This document shows positions 34,530-43,397 of a stretch of 64,000 nucleotides of DNA, in pieces (the first letter of the stretch is position 1; every line of letters begins with the position of its first letter). The position numbers were made by a program, and so were the translations under genes. The notes beneath the pieces were generated by a model. The model was not told the DNA's origin. It ran no database searches and saw only the letters and a list, made by a program, of their open reading frames with translations. The DNA comes from Dyadobacter subterraneus (GTDB taxonomy: Bacteria; Bacteroidota; Bacteroidia; Cytophagales; Spirosomataceae): the NCBI RefSeq assembly GCF_015221875.1, contig NZ_JACYGY010000002.1, positions 1,301,573 to 1,365,572 on the forward strand. Direction: 5' to 3'.

Positions 34530-35537
34530 ATGCATATTCACGACGTTATCATTATCGGCGGAGGCCCATGCGGACTTGCCATGGCAATTGAAGCTACCAA
34601 AAATGGTCTTGATCATTTAATTCTTGAAAAGGGAAATATCACAGAATCCATCCGCAATTATCCGCGTCGGATGCGTTTTTTTTCAACGGCTGAAAATATA
34701 GAAATAGGAGGGATTCCTTTTGCAATCTCGGAAGTAAAAGCGAACAGAAACGAAGCATTGCAGTATTATCGTAAAGTGGCGGGATATTACAATCTTAATT
34801 TCAAGCTTTTTGTGGATGTTGATCGTACGGAAAAACAAGCTGACGGAACATTTCTTGTTTATGCAAATGACGGTCAGATTTTTCAATCAAAAACTGTCGT
34901 GCTGGCGACTGGATATTTTGATGTGCCTCGCAAGCTAAATGTCCCAGGTGAAAATTTGCCGCATGTTTCTCATTATTATGATGAACCATTTAAATATTCC
35001 TATACCAATGTGGTTTTAGTTGGCGGTTCCAATTCTTCGGTAGAGGCGGCTTTGGAATTATATCGTCACGATGCACACGTCACGATTGTACATAAAGAAG
35101 CTGATTTCCGTACTAAAGTTAAATACTGGTTGGTTCCGGATGTGAAAAACCGTGTGAAGGAAGGTAAAATTCATACACGTTTTAATAGCATTACCAAGGC
35201 GATTGAACCCGGAAGAATCCAGATTGAAAATATAGAAACCGGTGAATTGGAATGGCTGCCGGCTGATTTTGTATTTCTGCTGGTAGGTTATCTTCCGGAC
35301 GAGCATTTACTATTCCGATGTGGAATCGTCCTTGACCCGCAAACCAAAGTGCCAACTTTTGATCCTGAAACATTTGAAACAAATATTCCGGGCCTGTACT
35401 TGTGCGGAACGGTAATGGCTGGCGTGTTTACGGAGAAGATATTTATTGAAAATGGCCGTGATCATGCGGCGGCAATTGCTGATCATTTGATGGGACGGGA
35501 AGTGAGAAAGGTAAAGGAGTTGATTGACAGGATTTGA
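34530..35537 (+). CDS. ypdA: YpdA family bacillithiol-disulfide reductase-like FAD oxidoreductase
   Basis: 335-residue two-dinucleotide-binding flavoprotein. FAD motif VIIIGGGPCGLAMAIEA at the N-terminus with the cysteine typical of YpdA (GGGPCG), the segment NYPRRMRFFSTAENIEIGG, NAD(P) motif VVLVGGSNSSVEAALEL (about 169-185), and the C-terminal GLYLCGTVMAGVFTEKIFIE. YpdA enzymes recycle oxidised bacillithiol with NADPH, so the organism probably makes bacillithiol. No CxxC pair of thioredoxin reductases is present. Monocistronic; the 213 bp upstream (34317-34529) hold no gene. Confidence 0.9.
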   Translation: MHIHDVIIIGGGPCGLAMAIEATKNGLDHLILEKGNITESIRNYPRRMRFFSTAENIEIGGIPFAISEVKANRNEALQYYRKVAGYYNLNFKLFVDVDRTEKQADGTFLVYANDGQIFQSKTVVLATGYFDVPRKLNVPGENLPHVSHYYDEPFKYSYTNVVLVGGSNSSVEAALELYRHDAHVTIVHKEADFRTKVKYWLVPDVKNRVKEGKIHTRFNSITKAIEPGRIQIENIETGELEWLPADFVFLLVGYLPDEHLLFRCGIVLDPQTKVPTFDPETFETNIPGLYLCGTVMAGVFTEKIFIENGRDHAAAIADHLMGREVRKVKELIDRI

Positions 35538-35550
35538 TTAATGTTTTAAA

Positions 35551-35953
35551 TCAAGCGGTGATAAGTTCAATTTGTGATGTGTACAATTTGAATTTATCGT
35601 CAGCTGAAATGATAGTTATATTTTCTGTTAAAGCGGTGGAAAGAATAAGTCGGTCAAAAGGGTCTTTATGTATTTCTAATAATGGAATTTGACCATAATT
35701 AGAAATATGTTTTTCCGTAATTGACAATATTTTAAAACCATTCTGATTAACTACTGAAATTATGTCTTCTATTGATGCTGGAAATTCTGATAACTTATTA
35801 GTTTTTCTGCTTAATAGCAATTTCATAAATACTTACCATACTAACATAAATAAAATTATCTACGTCTGTTAATATGCTTAAAATTTCATTACTCAATCTT
35901 TTATCGTCAAGTTGAAACCAAATAAGTATTTGTGTGTCAATAAAATAATTCAT
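35551..35953 (-). pseudogene. PIN domain toxin (VapC-like), frameshifted
   Basis: The first 50 codons from ATG 35953 read MNYFIDTQILIWFQ to VSIYEIAIKQKN and stop. The rest (TNKLSEFPASIEDIISVV, then HKDPFDRLILSTALTENITI) continues in another frame to 35551. One extra A in the AAAAA run at the junction (CAG-AAAAA-CT) explains it; with four A the protein reads IKQKTNKLSEFP without a break, as in family members. PIN residues D6, the SIYEIA glutamate and the DPFDR aspartate would all be kept. The antitoxin gene upstream is intact and overlaps this start (TAATG). A shorter start at 35826 (MKLLLSRKTNK) would lack the first active-site Asp. Confidence 0.85.
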
Positions 35954-36207
35954 TACATATAATCTTTCATTTCATCCAATGGTTCATCAAAATCATTGGG
36001 AGTTGACATAGGTTTCCCTGCCAGATGTTGTAAGCGATTAAGCCCACCCGGTTGACGTTTTTGTTTTTCAGTCGTTTCAATTTCTTCTAGAAAAAGAACA
36101 ACAACCTTAGATTTATTTTTAGTTGGAGGAGTTTCGCTGAGTGTTAAAACGCCATTTTCAAAAATTCCGCTGATTGAAGTATACATAGTTTTTCTGAATG
36201 TTTTCAT
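35953..36207 (-). CDS. Antitoxin partner of the broken PIN toxin
   Basis: 84 residues from the ATG at 36207. An N-terminal beta segment (MYTSISGIFENGVLTLSETP) resembles the short DNA-binding or dimerisation start of DUF104/AbrB-like antitoxins, followed by KSKVVVLFLEEIE and a toxin-binding-like tail (LAGKPMSTPNDFDEPLDEMK). Met8 may be the true start. It is intact although the toxin is frameshifted, the expected order of decay since loss of the antitoxin first would be lethal. Confidence 0.75.
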   Translation of the reverse strand: MKTFRKTMYTSISGIFENGVLTLSETPPTKNKSKVVVLFLEEIETTEKQKRQPGGLNRLQHLAGKPMSTPNDFDEPLDEMKDYM

Positions 36208-36264
36208 CAAATTACTAAATTTTGGGTTTGAAAAGAATCGTTGACAATATTTTCTGTCAGTTTC

Positions 36265-37413
36265 TCACTCCGCAAACACCAATCTCCTCTTCTTTTTCTT
36301 CCTCGAAATTTTCTCTATTTTTCCAATCAATCCTTTTCCTCCAACCGCATAACCTACATTTCCAGCGAAGCTGACCGCATGAAAAGGTTCAGTGCCAACG
36401 GGTATCCACGTTTTTCCCTGGTTTACAGAAGAGCTGCTTCCTGATGGGCCAACGGCCACCAAAGCAACATCGTCTGAGCGGATCTGTGTATCGCCGTTCC
36501 AGGTTGAGTAGTGTTTGTGATAAATTGCGACAGCTTCTTTTAGTCCAAGAGGTTTGGTGCTGGTGCCATATTTCCAGGTCTCTCCGCCATCGTCAGTAAG
36601 CAGAACATTTCTGGTTGTGTCAGAAATATTTTTGTAATCTCCACCTACTGCGATTCCATCCTTTTTAGACCAGAAATGCAAACCGAAAATTCCACTTGTC
36701 GGACCAGCCGGCATTGGTGTTTCGGCTACTTTCCAGTGCCGACCGAAATCTTCGGAACGGAAAACACGAGCCATTTTACCTCCGCCGGTTCCTATAAAAA
36801 CTTTATCTTTTCCAACTGCCAAAATAGAAGTTCCGCTTGCTGCAAATGATGCTTCGCCGGGTTGCCCTTCGGGACGGTTTTCCAGTGGTAATTCCTGCCA
36901 GGTTTTTCCTCCGTCTTCTGTTGTCAATATAAATAATCTGCCGTTTAAAGGATCGCCAAGGCATATTCCCTGGTTTTTATTCCAGAAATCAATACCATCC
37001 AAAAATACCCCGGTTTGTGTAGATTGGTACACAAGATTCCAGGTTTCTCCGCCATCTTCTGTGCGGTATATCCTGGCTCTTCCGGTTTCCGCTAATCCGG
37101 CACTCATGGCAACTGCGGTTTCACGGCCAAATGCATGTATATCACGGAAATCCAATGAATCACCACCAGGAACTTTCATGACAGACCAGCTTTTTCCGCC
37201 ATTAACGGTGCGTAAAACAGTTCCGGATGATCCTCCGATCCAGCAAGTCGTTGGAGTAACAGCATGCACTCCACGCATATTGACCACCGTTTTTATTTTT
37301 AATATATCCCATTGCGCATATGTATTTGTAGAACTCAGGCATGTAGCTGATAGAATTATCAGGAAAATTGCAAAATAATGGTTTAACAGGAGGTTGGATA
37401 GTCTTTTTGGCAC
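36265..37413 (-). CDS. Ycf48-like / BNR-repeat beta-propeller protein, secreted
   Basis: 382 residues starting at a GTG. An N-terminal hydrophobic segment (HYFAIFLIILSATCLSS) acts as signal peptide, cleaved near TYAQ. The mature protein is a beta-propeller with repeated Asp-box motifs: TVNGGKSW, TEDGGETW, TEDGGKTW, SEDFGRHW, TDDGGETW and NQGKTW. The same propeller occurs in Ycf48/HCF136 and sortilin; in Bacteroidota these proteins are usually annotated as oxidoreductases without evidence. A basic tail (KKKKRRLVF) is unusual for an exported protein. Function unknown. Confidence 0.82.
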   Translation of the reverse strand: MPKRLSNLLLNHYFAIFLIILSATCLSSTNTYAQWDILKIKTVVNMRGVHAVTPTTCWIGGSSGTVLRTVNGGKSWSVMKVPGGDSLDFRDIHAFGRETAVAMSAGLAETGRARIYRTEDGGETWNLVYQSTQTGVFLDGIDFWNKNQGICLGDPLNGRLFILTTEDGGKTWQELPLENRPEGQPGEASFAASGTSILAVGKDKVFIGTGGGKMARVFRSEDFGRHWKVAETPMPAGPTSGIFGLHFWSKKDGIAVGGDYKNISDTTRNVLLTDDGGETWKYGTSTKPLGLKEAVAIYHKHYSTWNGDTQIRSDDVALVAVGPSGSSSSVNQGKTWIPVGTEPFHAVSFAGNVGYAVGGKGLIGKIEKISRKKKKRRLVFAE

Positions 37414-37471
37414 GGTATTTGAGTAAATTTAGTTAACTATGTATTTTACATCACACAAATAAAAATTTGTT

Positions 37472-37807
37472 ATGAACAAGAATCAGAAATTTCTAATAGG
37501 AACGCTAAGCGCTTTGGTTACAGGTGTTGCAATTGGTTTGTTAGTTGCCCCAAAGAAAGGGAAAGATACGCGTAAGCTGATTAAAAGTAAAGCATATGAT
37601 TTAGGCGATACTGTAAAAAGCAAAGCGGGTGATATCGGAGGAACAGCTAAGGATACATATGAAAAGAGCCTTGAAGAACTTTCAATCTTAGCTGACAAAT
37701 TGAAAGAAGGGTTCTTTAAAAATGTTAATGTGGCAAAAGACAAAGCTGGTTCGGTAGCGGATAACGTTAACGAAAAAGTTAGAAGTGTTGTAAACCACAA
37801 TGTATAA
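37472..37807 (+). CDS. YtxH domain protein
   Basis: 111-residue protein with one N-terminal membrane segment (LIGTLSALVTGVAIGLLVAP) followed directly by KKGKDTRKLIKSKA and a long amphipathic helical tail (about 35-105) rich in Lys, Asp, Gly and Ala, as in YtxH/GvpP-like stress proteins. It is probably membrane-anchored with a coiled-coil-like cytoplasmic tail. Role unknown; family members are often stress-induced. Single gene with a strong terminator. Confidence 0.88.
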   Translation: MNKNQKFLIGTLSALVTGVAIGLLVAPKKGKDTRKLIKSKAYDLGDTVKSKAGDIGGTAKDTYEKSLEELSILADKLKEGFFKNVNVAKDKAGSVADNVNEKVRSVVNHNV

Positions 37808-37833
37808 TTGACTAATATTTAGTAATATATATG

Positions 37834-37861
37834 GGCCGATCCTCTTGGATCGGCCTTTTTT
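37834..37861 (+). terminator. Terminator of the YtxH gene
   Basis: GGCCGATCC and GGATCGGCC enclose TCTT and are followed by TTTTTT. Confidence 0.93.
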
Positions 37862-37893
37862 GTGGATTGTAAAAGCGTTTTTTCAAACGAATA

Positions 37894-39894
37894 TTATCCA
37901 ATTACACTTCCTAATTCTTTCGCCGCGGCCATACTGATTCCTTTATAAAAAATGTACTCATTCATCAGTTCATTTTCTTCATCTTCGGTTTTTGCTTTCT
38001 TTAATTGTTCCATACAGATTTTCATCTTTTCTTCAATAAAAGCTTTTTTCAGACGAAGAATATTGATGAAACTGCTTTTATCCAGCATATCAAGTTCTGA
38101 CGGCACATAAATCTCAAATTTTTCCGTCCACAGCGTACTCAGTTCATATTTGTTTGTAAGCCAGCCAATCGTCAGATTTCGGACTTCTGCTTCATGATGA
38201 TTCTGAAAATAATCTGTTTGCAAAACAACATCGCGACTATGATTTTCACGGAAAAGAGTCAAAAGGTGGTGAAAAACAGGATCTTTAAAATCAATTCCCT
38301 GAATTTCTCCCAGGACATATGCACAAACAGAAATGGTTGGTTCAAGCTCATGGGCTCCGTATAGAATCAAAAGACGTATAAACGCTTCCTCCTGATAATA
38401 AAGTTTTGTCCGCTGACTTGATTCTTCCACTTCTGTTGAAGCCGGACCAGATGATTCCGATTCAAAGAAATCTGGTGGTGGTCCGTCATCAGAAAATGGA
38501 ATATCCTGAGGACCTTGCGGTATTGCAGGACGATTACCTCGTTCCTGAGGTTTTGGCTGCGTGTGAAGTTTCCTGAGTAATTTATTCCCTTCCGAAATAA
38601 GCATTTGCTCATCGACTTTCATCATTTCTGATGTGCGATGAAAAAATACCTGGCGCTTGATCGCATCCGGGATTTTTATAATGCTGTTTACAACTTCACC
38701 AATTAAAGCAGCGAGCCTGAATGGATCATTTCCTGCATCCTGTAATAATGTTTCGGTTTTAAAAGTTATAAAATCTTTCGAAGCCTTTTTTAAATATTCT
38801 TTGAAAGCTTCCGCGCCAACCCGTCGAACGTAACTATCCGGATCTTCTCCATCAGGAAAAAGTACGATACTGACATTCAAACCCTCTTCCAAAACCAGAT
38901 CAAGTCCACGTAAAGCAGCTTTTATACCGGCCACATCACCATCATACAAAATAGTAATATTGGGTGTAAATCTGCCAATTAAACGGATCTGCTCAATGGT
39001 AAGTGATGTTCCGGAAGAAGCCACAACATTTTCAATTCCAGCTTGATGAAGCGATACAACATCTGTATAACCTTCAACCAAATAACAGGCTTCCTGTTGT
39101 CTGATGGCATTTTTTGCCTGAAAAATTCCGTAAAGAATATCACTTTTGTGATAAACTTCGGTCTCCGGGGAATTGAGATATTTGGGCTGTGATGCTCCTT
39201 TTCCGGATTTATCTGTTTTCAGAATTCTCGCTCCAAAAGCAATTACTTTCCCGGCTACATTATGAATCGGGAAAATAACGCGACCTCTGAAACGGTCATA
39301 TCCTGCCGTCTGGCTGCCTTCTTTATGAATAAGCAATCCTGCTTTTTCAAGAATATCGGCAGTATATCCTTTATTTAAAGCTTCTTTTGTAAAAGCATCC
39401 CAGGTATCGGGACTATATCCAAGCTCAAATTTCTTTTGAATATCATTCGTAAATCCACGTTCCCGAAAATAACTCAGACCAATTGATTGTCCTTCGTCTG
39501 TATTGTGAAGTTGTTGGAGATAGAAGTTTTTTGCAAAATTTAATATAATGTAGAGACTTTCACGCGCGTTCTGGCGCAGTGCTTCTTCATCTGTAACTTC
39601 CTCTTCCTGAATTTCAATCTGATATTTATTGGCAAGGTATCTCAGGGCTTCGCCATATCCGATACCATCAATATCCATCACAAACTTTATCGCGTCACCA
39701 GCAGCTCCACATCCAAAACATTTAAAAATCTGGCGGACCGGATTGACATTAAATGACGGCGATTTTTCATTATGAAAAGGGCAACAGGCGGAATAGTTTG
39801 CTCCTTTTTTCTTTAAAGCCACAAAATCCCCAACCACTTCCACAATGTCAGCGGATTGTTTTATCCTGTCAACCGTTTCGGGATTTATGCGCAT
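37894..39894 (-). CDS. dnaG: DNA primase DnaG
   Basis: 666-residue primase that makes RNA primers for the replisome. N-terminal CHC2 zinc-binding domain (CCPFHNEKSPSF then FKCFGCGAAGD), the TOPRIM core with CYLVEGYTDVVSLHQ, and VASSGTSLTIEQIRL with ILYDGDVAGIKAAL, then a long C-terminal helicase-binding part (about 430-666). The ATG at 39894 gives MRINPETVDRIKQSADIVEV, the family N-terminus; an in-frame start at 39975 would add 27 unconserved residues. Confidence 0.96.
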   Translation of the reverse strand: MRINPETVDRIKQSADIVEVVGDFVALKKKGANYSACCPFHNEKSPSFNVNPVRQIFKCFGCGAAGDAIKFVMDIDGIGYGEALRYLANKYQIEIQEEEVTDEEALRQNARESLYIILNFAKNFYLQQLHNTDEGQSIGLSYFRERGFTNDIQKKFELGYSPDTWDAFTKEALNKGYTADILEKAGLLIHKEGSQTAGYDRFRGRVIFPIHNVAGKVIAFGARILKTDKSGKGASQPKYLNSPETEVYHKSDILYGIFQAKNAIRQQEACYLVEGYTDVVSLHQAGIENVVASSGTSLTIEQIRLIGRFTPNITILYDGDVAGIKAALRGLDLVLEEGLNVSIVLFPDGEDPDSYVRRVGAEAFKEYLKKASKDFITFKTETLLQDAGNDPFRLAALIGEVVNSIIKIPDAIKRQVFFHRTSEMMKVDEQMLISEGNKLLRKLHTQPKPQERGNRPAIPQGPQDIPFSDDGPPPDFFESESSGPASTEVEESSQRTKLYYQEEAFIRLLILYGAHELEPTISVCAYVLGEIQGIDFKDPVFHHLLTLFRENHSRDVVLQTDYFQNHHEAEVRNLTIGWLTNKYELSTLWTEKFEIYVPSELDMLDKSSFINILRLKKAFIEEKMKICMEQLKKAKTEDEENELMNEYIFYKGISMAAAKELGSVIG

Positions 39895-39981
39895 TTTTAA
39901 GATTATCAATTTAAATTTATAAGATTTACTCCTGGAATCAATAAATTTTCCAGAGCAATTATTCAATCCGCTCATGCAGCT

Positions 39982-40713
39982 TTACAGGATTTTTCGCATT
40001 TTACCAAGTTTCATATTAAGTAACTCAACAATAAACGAAAATGCCATGGCGAAATAAGCGTAACCTTTGGGGATTTCGTAATGAAATGCTTCTGCCACCA
40101 GCAAGGTTCCAATCGTTAACAAAAAAGAGAGCGCTAAAATTTTAATTGATGGATGATTATTTACAAAATCACCAATTTTAGCAACAAAACCGATCATAAT
40201 AAAAGTGGAAGCTATTACTGCAAGTATCATTATCGGAATTTCTTTTACCAGACCAACCGCGGTTAAAACAGAATCAAAAGAAAAATTATATTTTAAAGCG
40301 CGATCTGGATAATGCATTTCCAAAGAATAAACCTGCTTTTCCGGAAATCTGTTTGTCGGAAAAAGGAATAGTTTCAGTTTCAACTTCAAGCTTGTGATGT
40401 ATTTCCTTTGTTGTACTGTAAAGAAGAAATAATTCTTCTCCCAATAAAATTACATCACGACCGGTGAAACCATGACCAAAGATTGGCTCCAAATCTTCTT
40501 TCAATCCAATAACCCAGGAAATTGCAAAAAATAATGCGATTCTGGGAATAACGCGATACGTAAAATATAGTTTTGTGCTCTTTTTCGTTGGAATATGGGG
40601 AATTTTCCTGCAACTATTGTTACAAAAATGATGTTTTCTATTCCAAGCACGACTTCAAGCTGGGTAAGTGTTAACAAACTGATTAATGCGGCTTTCGTTA
40701 AAATTGATGTCAT
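39982..40713 (-). pseudogene. TerC family membrane protein, multiply frameshifted
   Basis: Three consecutive frames together spell one TerC protein. From ATG 40713: TKAALISLLTLTQLEVVLGI, ENIIFVTIVAGKFP. Middle frame: IPRIALFFAISWVIGLKEDL, EPIFGHGFTGRDVILLGEEL, TTKEIHHKLE. Last frame: FSFDSVLTAVGLVKEIPIMI, then HYEIPKGYAYFAMAFSFIVE. At least one indel lies near 40560-40580, and several small ones cluster at 40280-40360. The conserved first-helix motif reads GIEN where TerC normally has GIDN, a further sign of decay. Intact relatives are inner-membrane proteins linked to metal or tellurite handling. Confidence 0.87.
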
Positions 40714-41025
40714 GATAAGGTAGTGAGTTAGTTATATCATAGTAACCACACCTTATGAATAAGAATATATTTTTTGTCTGTAATAAAGTATTTTCGTTTT
40801 AGATTTTGCTTTTATTGAAAAAAGAGATTGTTTTAAGGGTAATATAAATAAAATCATAATCGAAATTTTTTTCTGATAACATTAATGTGTTATTTTGTGC
40901 ATCTGAAAGCTGATTCGATTAATCCCAAAGAGATATAAAAGTATTAAAAATATAGTGTGTGTATAGTGTGAAACAGGGCATGAAAATTTTTTCATGTCTT
41001 TGTTTTTTTAGGGGGTATTGGAAAA
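40714..41025. other. Gene-free stretch between terC remnant and the polysaccharide operon
   Basis: 312 bp, AT-rich, no ORF of note. It holds a GT-rich patch (TATAGTGTGTGTATAGTGTG near 40955-40975) and a small hairpin, CATGAAA with TTTCATG at about 40980-40998, which may end the leftward operon but lacks a clear T run on the minus strand. Confidence 0.5.
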
Positions 41026-42294
41026 TTATATTTTGAGATATTGCAGACCTCGCGGCAAAAGCCAAACGATTATAGTGTAGAGAAAAAATATCTGGCCTGG
41101 AATAAGATTATATTCCACCCAGTTTATCAATAAGGTTGGAATAAAAAGTATTAAATAGATTTTTGTCCATGTTGCATTCCTTATTCTTCCTGCCATTAAT
41201 ACACTTCTTAGTATAACTACAAACAAAAGTAAGGATCCGGATAATCCTGTTTCGGCTAATAATCCAATAAAAGTATTATGTGCGGAGAGTCTGTCCGTTT
41301 TGTTTTTTGTCGTGACTGTAATCCGGTTCACAGCGGCTAAACCTTCTCCTGTTACCGGTTTTTGATAAAATGCATCAAGATAGATATTCCATATCTTTTG
41401 TCTTTCAGAATAAGACGTTTCTTCCCGTCCATGCACCAGACCAAACATTCTTTCAATCCGGTATTTCATATAGGAATCCGGAAGGGAGTTTAGAAAATCC
41501 TTACCTGTGGTGGAATCTGTAAATGAGTAAGTGGTTAGGGAAAAGAGAATTAATAGAAAAATCTGTCGGAGTTTTAATGGCAGGTATAACAAAGGCAACG
41601 TAAGTACTAAACAAAAAAGCGGACTTCTACGGGCGGAGAAATAAACGGAAGTAAGTGAAATAATAAAGATAGCGGCATAATAAAGCTTTTTTGAGAAGCT
41701 GGGGGAAGTAAATCGCATTTTAATCAGTGCCAGAATTCCCATGATCATAGTCGGATATGCCCAAAAAGTATTGGATGCAAAAAATATATTGAGCATCCCG
41801 CCTTTTGTTTTTGATAGTAGCAAACTGATGAGATCAAGAACCAGTATAATAAAGTTTCCTTTCCAGAGTACCTGCGAAATATTTAATGAAAATTCTGAAA
41901 AAGTTGTAGAGATGACAGCGGTATAGGAGACTAATAATAAAATGCTTAGAAGTGAAAACAACGTCCAGATGCCATATATCAAATAACTGGAAGTATCCAT
42001 ACTCAGAAGACACGAAAGCAACCAGCTGGCAGCTAAAGCAACTATATCAAAATTATCCGTTAAAATTTTTGAGGTAAGTTTCAAACTTAATCCAAAGGAA
42101 TATAACACAATCCAGACCGGAAGAAAAAATCGGAGACCGGAAATAAGATTCAGGAAACTGGACGAATTTTCAGTGCCTTGCAAGGAATATTTGAAAAAGG
42201 AATAATTGCCGATATTCAGAAATAAAAATAAAATCACAGGAGTGATAATATAATTATTGATCTTTCCGGATACTATCTGTTTAGCTGTAACCAC
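41026..42294 (-). CDS. O-antigen polymerase/ligase-like membrane protein (Wzy/WaaL type)
   Basis: 422 residues from a GTG, with about 10-12 hydrophobic segments and one larger loop (about 270-340) containing RQKIWNIYLDAFYQKPVTGE then GLAAVNR, and the following SAHNTFIGLLAETGLSGSLL. This loop with the HN-TF-G-L-E-G pattern is the Wzy_C/O-antigen ligase hallmark. It either polymerises repeat units or ligates the finished glycan. It is the last gene of the operon and overlaps the upstream glycosyltransferase by 22 bp. Confidence 0.82.
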   Translation of the reverse strand: MVTAKQIVSGKINNYIITPVILFLFLNIGNYSFFKYSLQGTENSSSFLNLISGLRFFLPVWIVLYSFGLSLKLTSKILTDNFDIVALAASWLLSCLLSMDTSSYLIYGIWTLFSLLSILLLVSYTAVISTTFSEFSLNISQVLWKGNFIILVLDLISLLLSKTKGGMLNIFFASNTFWAYPTMIMGILALIKMRFTSPSFSKKLYYAAIFIISLTSVYFSARRSPLFCLVLTLPLLYLPLKLRQIFLLILFSLTTYSFTDSTTGKDFLNSLPDSYMKYRIERMFGLVHGREETSYSERQKIWNIYLDAFYQKPVTGEGLAAVNRITVTTKNKTDRLSAHNTFIGLLAETGLSGSLLLFVVILRSVLMAGRIRNATWTKIYLILFIPTLLINWVEYNLIPGQIFFLYTIIVWLLPRGLQYLKI

Positions 42295-43397
42295 TTTCCC
42301 AGATCTTTATATTCGTTGGTGATTTGGTAATGTTTTTCCGGAACCAAATGCAGTTGCTTTTTCATTGAAACAAGGTTCTGAGGGTTAATATGGGCAGCAA
42401 GAAATTCAACAACCTTGTCCTCATTTTCCAGATTAATTTCCAGAGCAATATTTCCTAGTAAAACTACCTTTTTAGCATCTGCTGTACCTTTTTGGACTAT
42501 AAATGGCTTTTTAAAAAACAGACATTCATAAAATCTATTAGTTCTTGCAAACAGATGATTTCCAATTAAATTTTTAGAAAAAGGATAAACGGCCCAGACA
42601 ATGTCGACTTTGGAATAAATCAGATTGAGATCTTTTGGAGACTGATAAGTACCGAGATAGTGAATATGCTTTTCGTCCTGAATAACTTTTTCATAATGTT
42701 TTGTCAAAGGCATAAATATCCCTTGCAGAATAACTTCAAAGCGTCCATTTCTGGAAAGTTTGATCAAACAATCGAGAGAAGCCGGACATCTTAAAACACC
42801 GAAGTAACCAATTCTTATTTTTCTAGTATGATCAGGAATGATTGAAACTGGTAAACCAAGAGATTTTTCAATTTCTGTTAGATGGATTTTATTTTCAATA
42901 ATCAAAAAGTCCGGGACAGAGATTTTACGAAATTCGATGTAGTATTCTGAAATGAAATTCGGAGATGTGGCAACGAGTAAATTGATTTTCGGGATAGCAA
43001 TTTTTTCAATCACCCTGATTAATTTTCCTCGAATCGATTTTGAAAAAAATAGCTCCCTGATATCGGGTACTTCATAAATTACTTTAATTCTTTTGCCAGA
43101 AATTGTCTTGAAAAACAAACAGACCAACATTAAGTCAAATCCGAAAGCATAAATAAAATCATTGCGCTCAGTCTGTTTTGTAAGTTGATATAAAAGCTGA
43201 AAGTAAATATTAACCCGTTTCCTATAAGACGCATGCCGCATATTTCCAATAAAAATGGAATTAAATGGAGATTTAACGCTGTAATAATTCCGTAAAGCGG
43301 CTATACTGATTATGGATAAATTTAATTTTGACAACGCCTGCAAACGTGTCTGCTGATGGGCATCGGCCCAGTTGTTGGATATGAAAATCATTTTCAT
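42273..43397 (-). CDS. Glycosyltransferase, GT-B type
   Basis: 374 residues starting MKMIFISNNWADAHQQTRLQ. It resembles GT4-like enzymes: an N-terminal Rossmann half with FIYAFGFDLMLVCLFFKTI and VIYEVPDIRELFFSK, and a C-terminal half with IRIGYFGVLRCPASLDCLIK and HYLGTYQSPKDLNLIYSKVD followed by ENRLF-type donor-site residues (FARTNRFYECLFFKKPFIV). Substrate unknown. It overlaps the previous gene's stop as ATGA. Confidence 0.78.
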   Translation of the reverse strand: MKMIFISNNWADAHQQTRLQALSKLNLSIISIAALRNYYSVKSPFNSIFIGNMRHASYRKRVNIYFQLLYQLTKQTERNDFIYAFGFDLMLVCLFFKTISGKRIKVIYEVPDIRELFFSKSIRGKLIRVIEKIAIPKINLLVATSPNFISEYYIEFRKISVPDFLIIENKIHLTEIEKSLGLPVSIIPDHTRKIRIGYFGVLRCPASLDCLIKLSRNGRFEVILQGIFMPLTKHYEKVIQDEKHIHYLGTYQSPKDLNLIYSKVDIVWAVYPFSKNLIGNHLFARTNRFYECLFFKKPFIVQKGTADAKKVVLLGNIALEINLENEDKVVEFLAAHINPQNLVSMKKQLHLVPEKHYQITNEYKDLGKWLQLNR

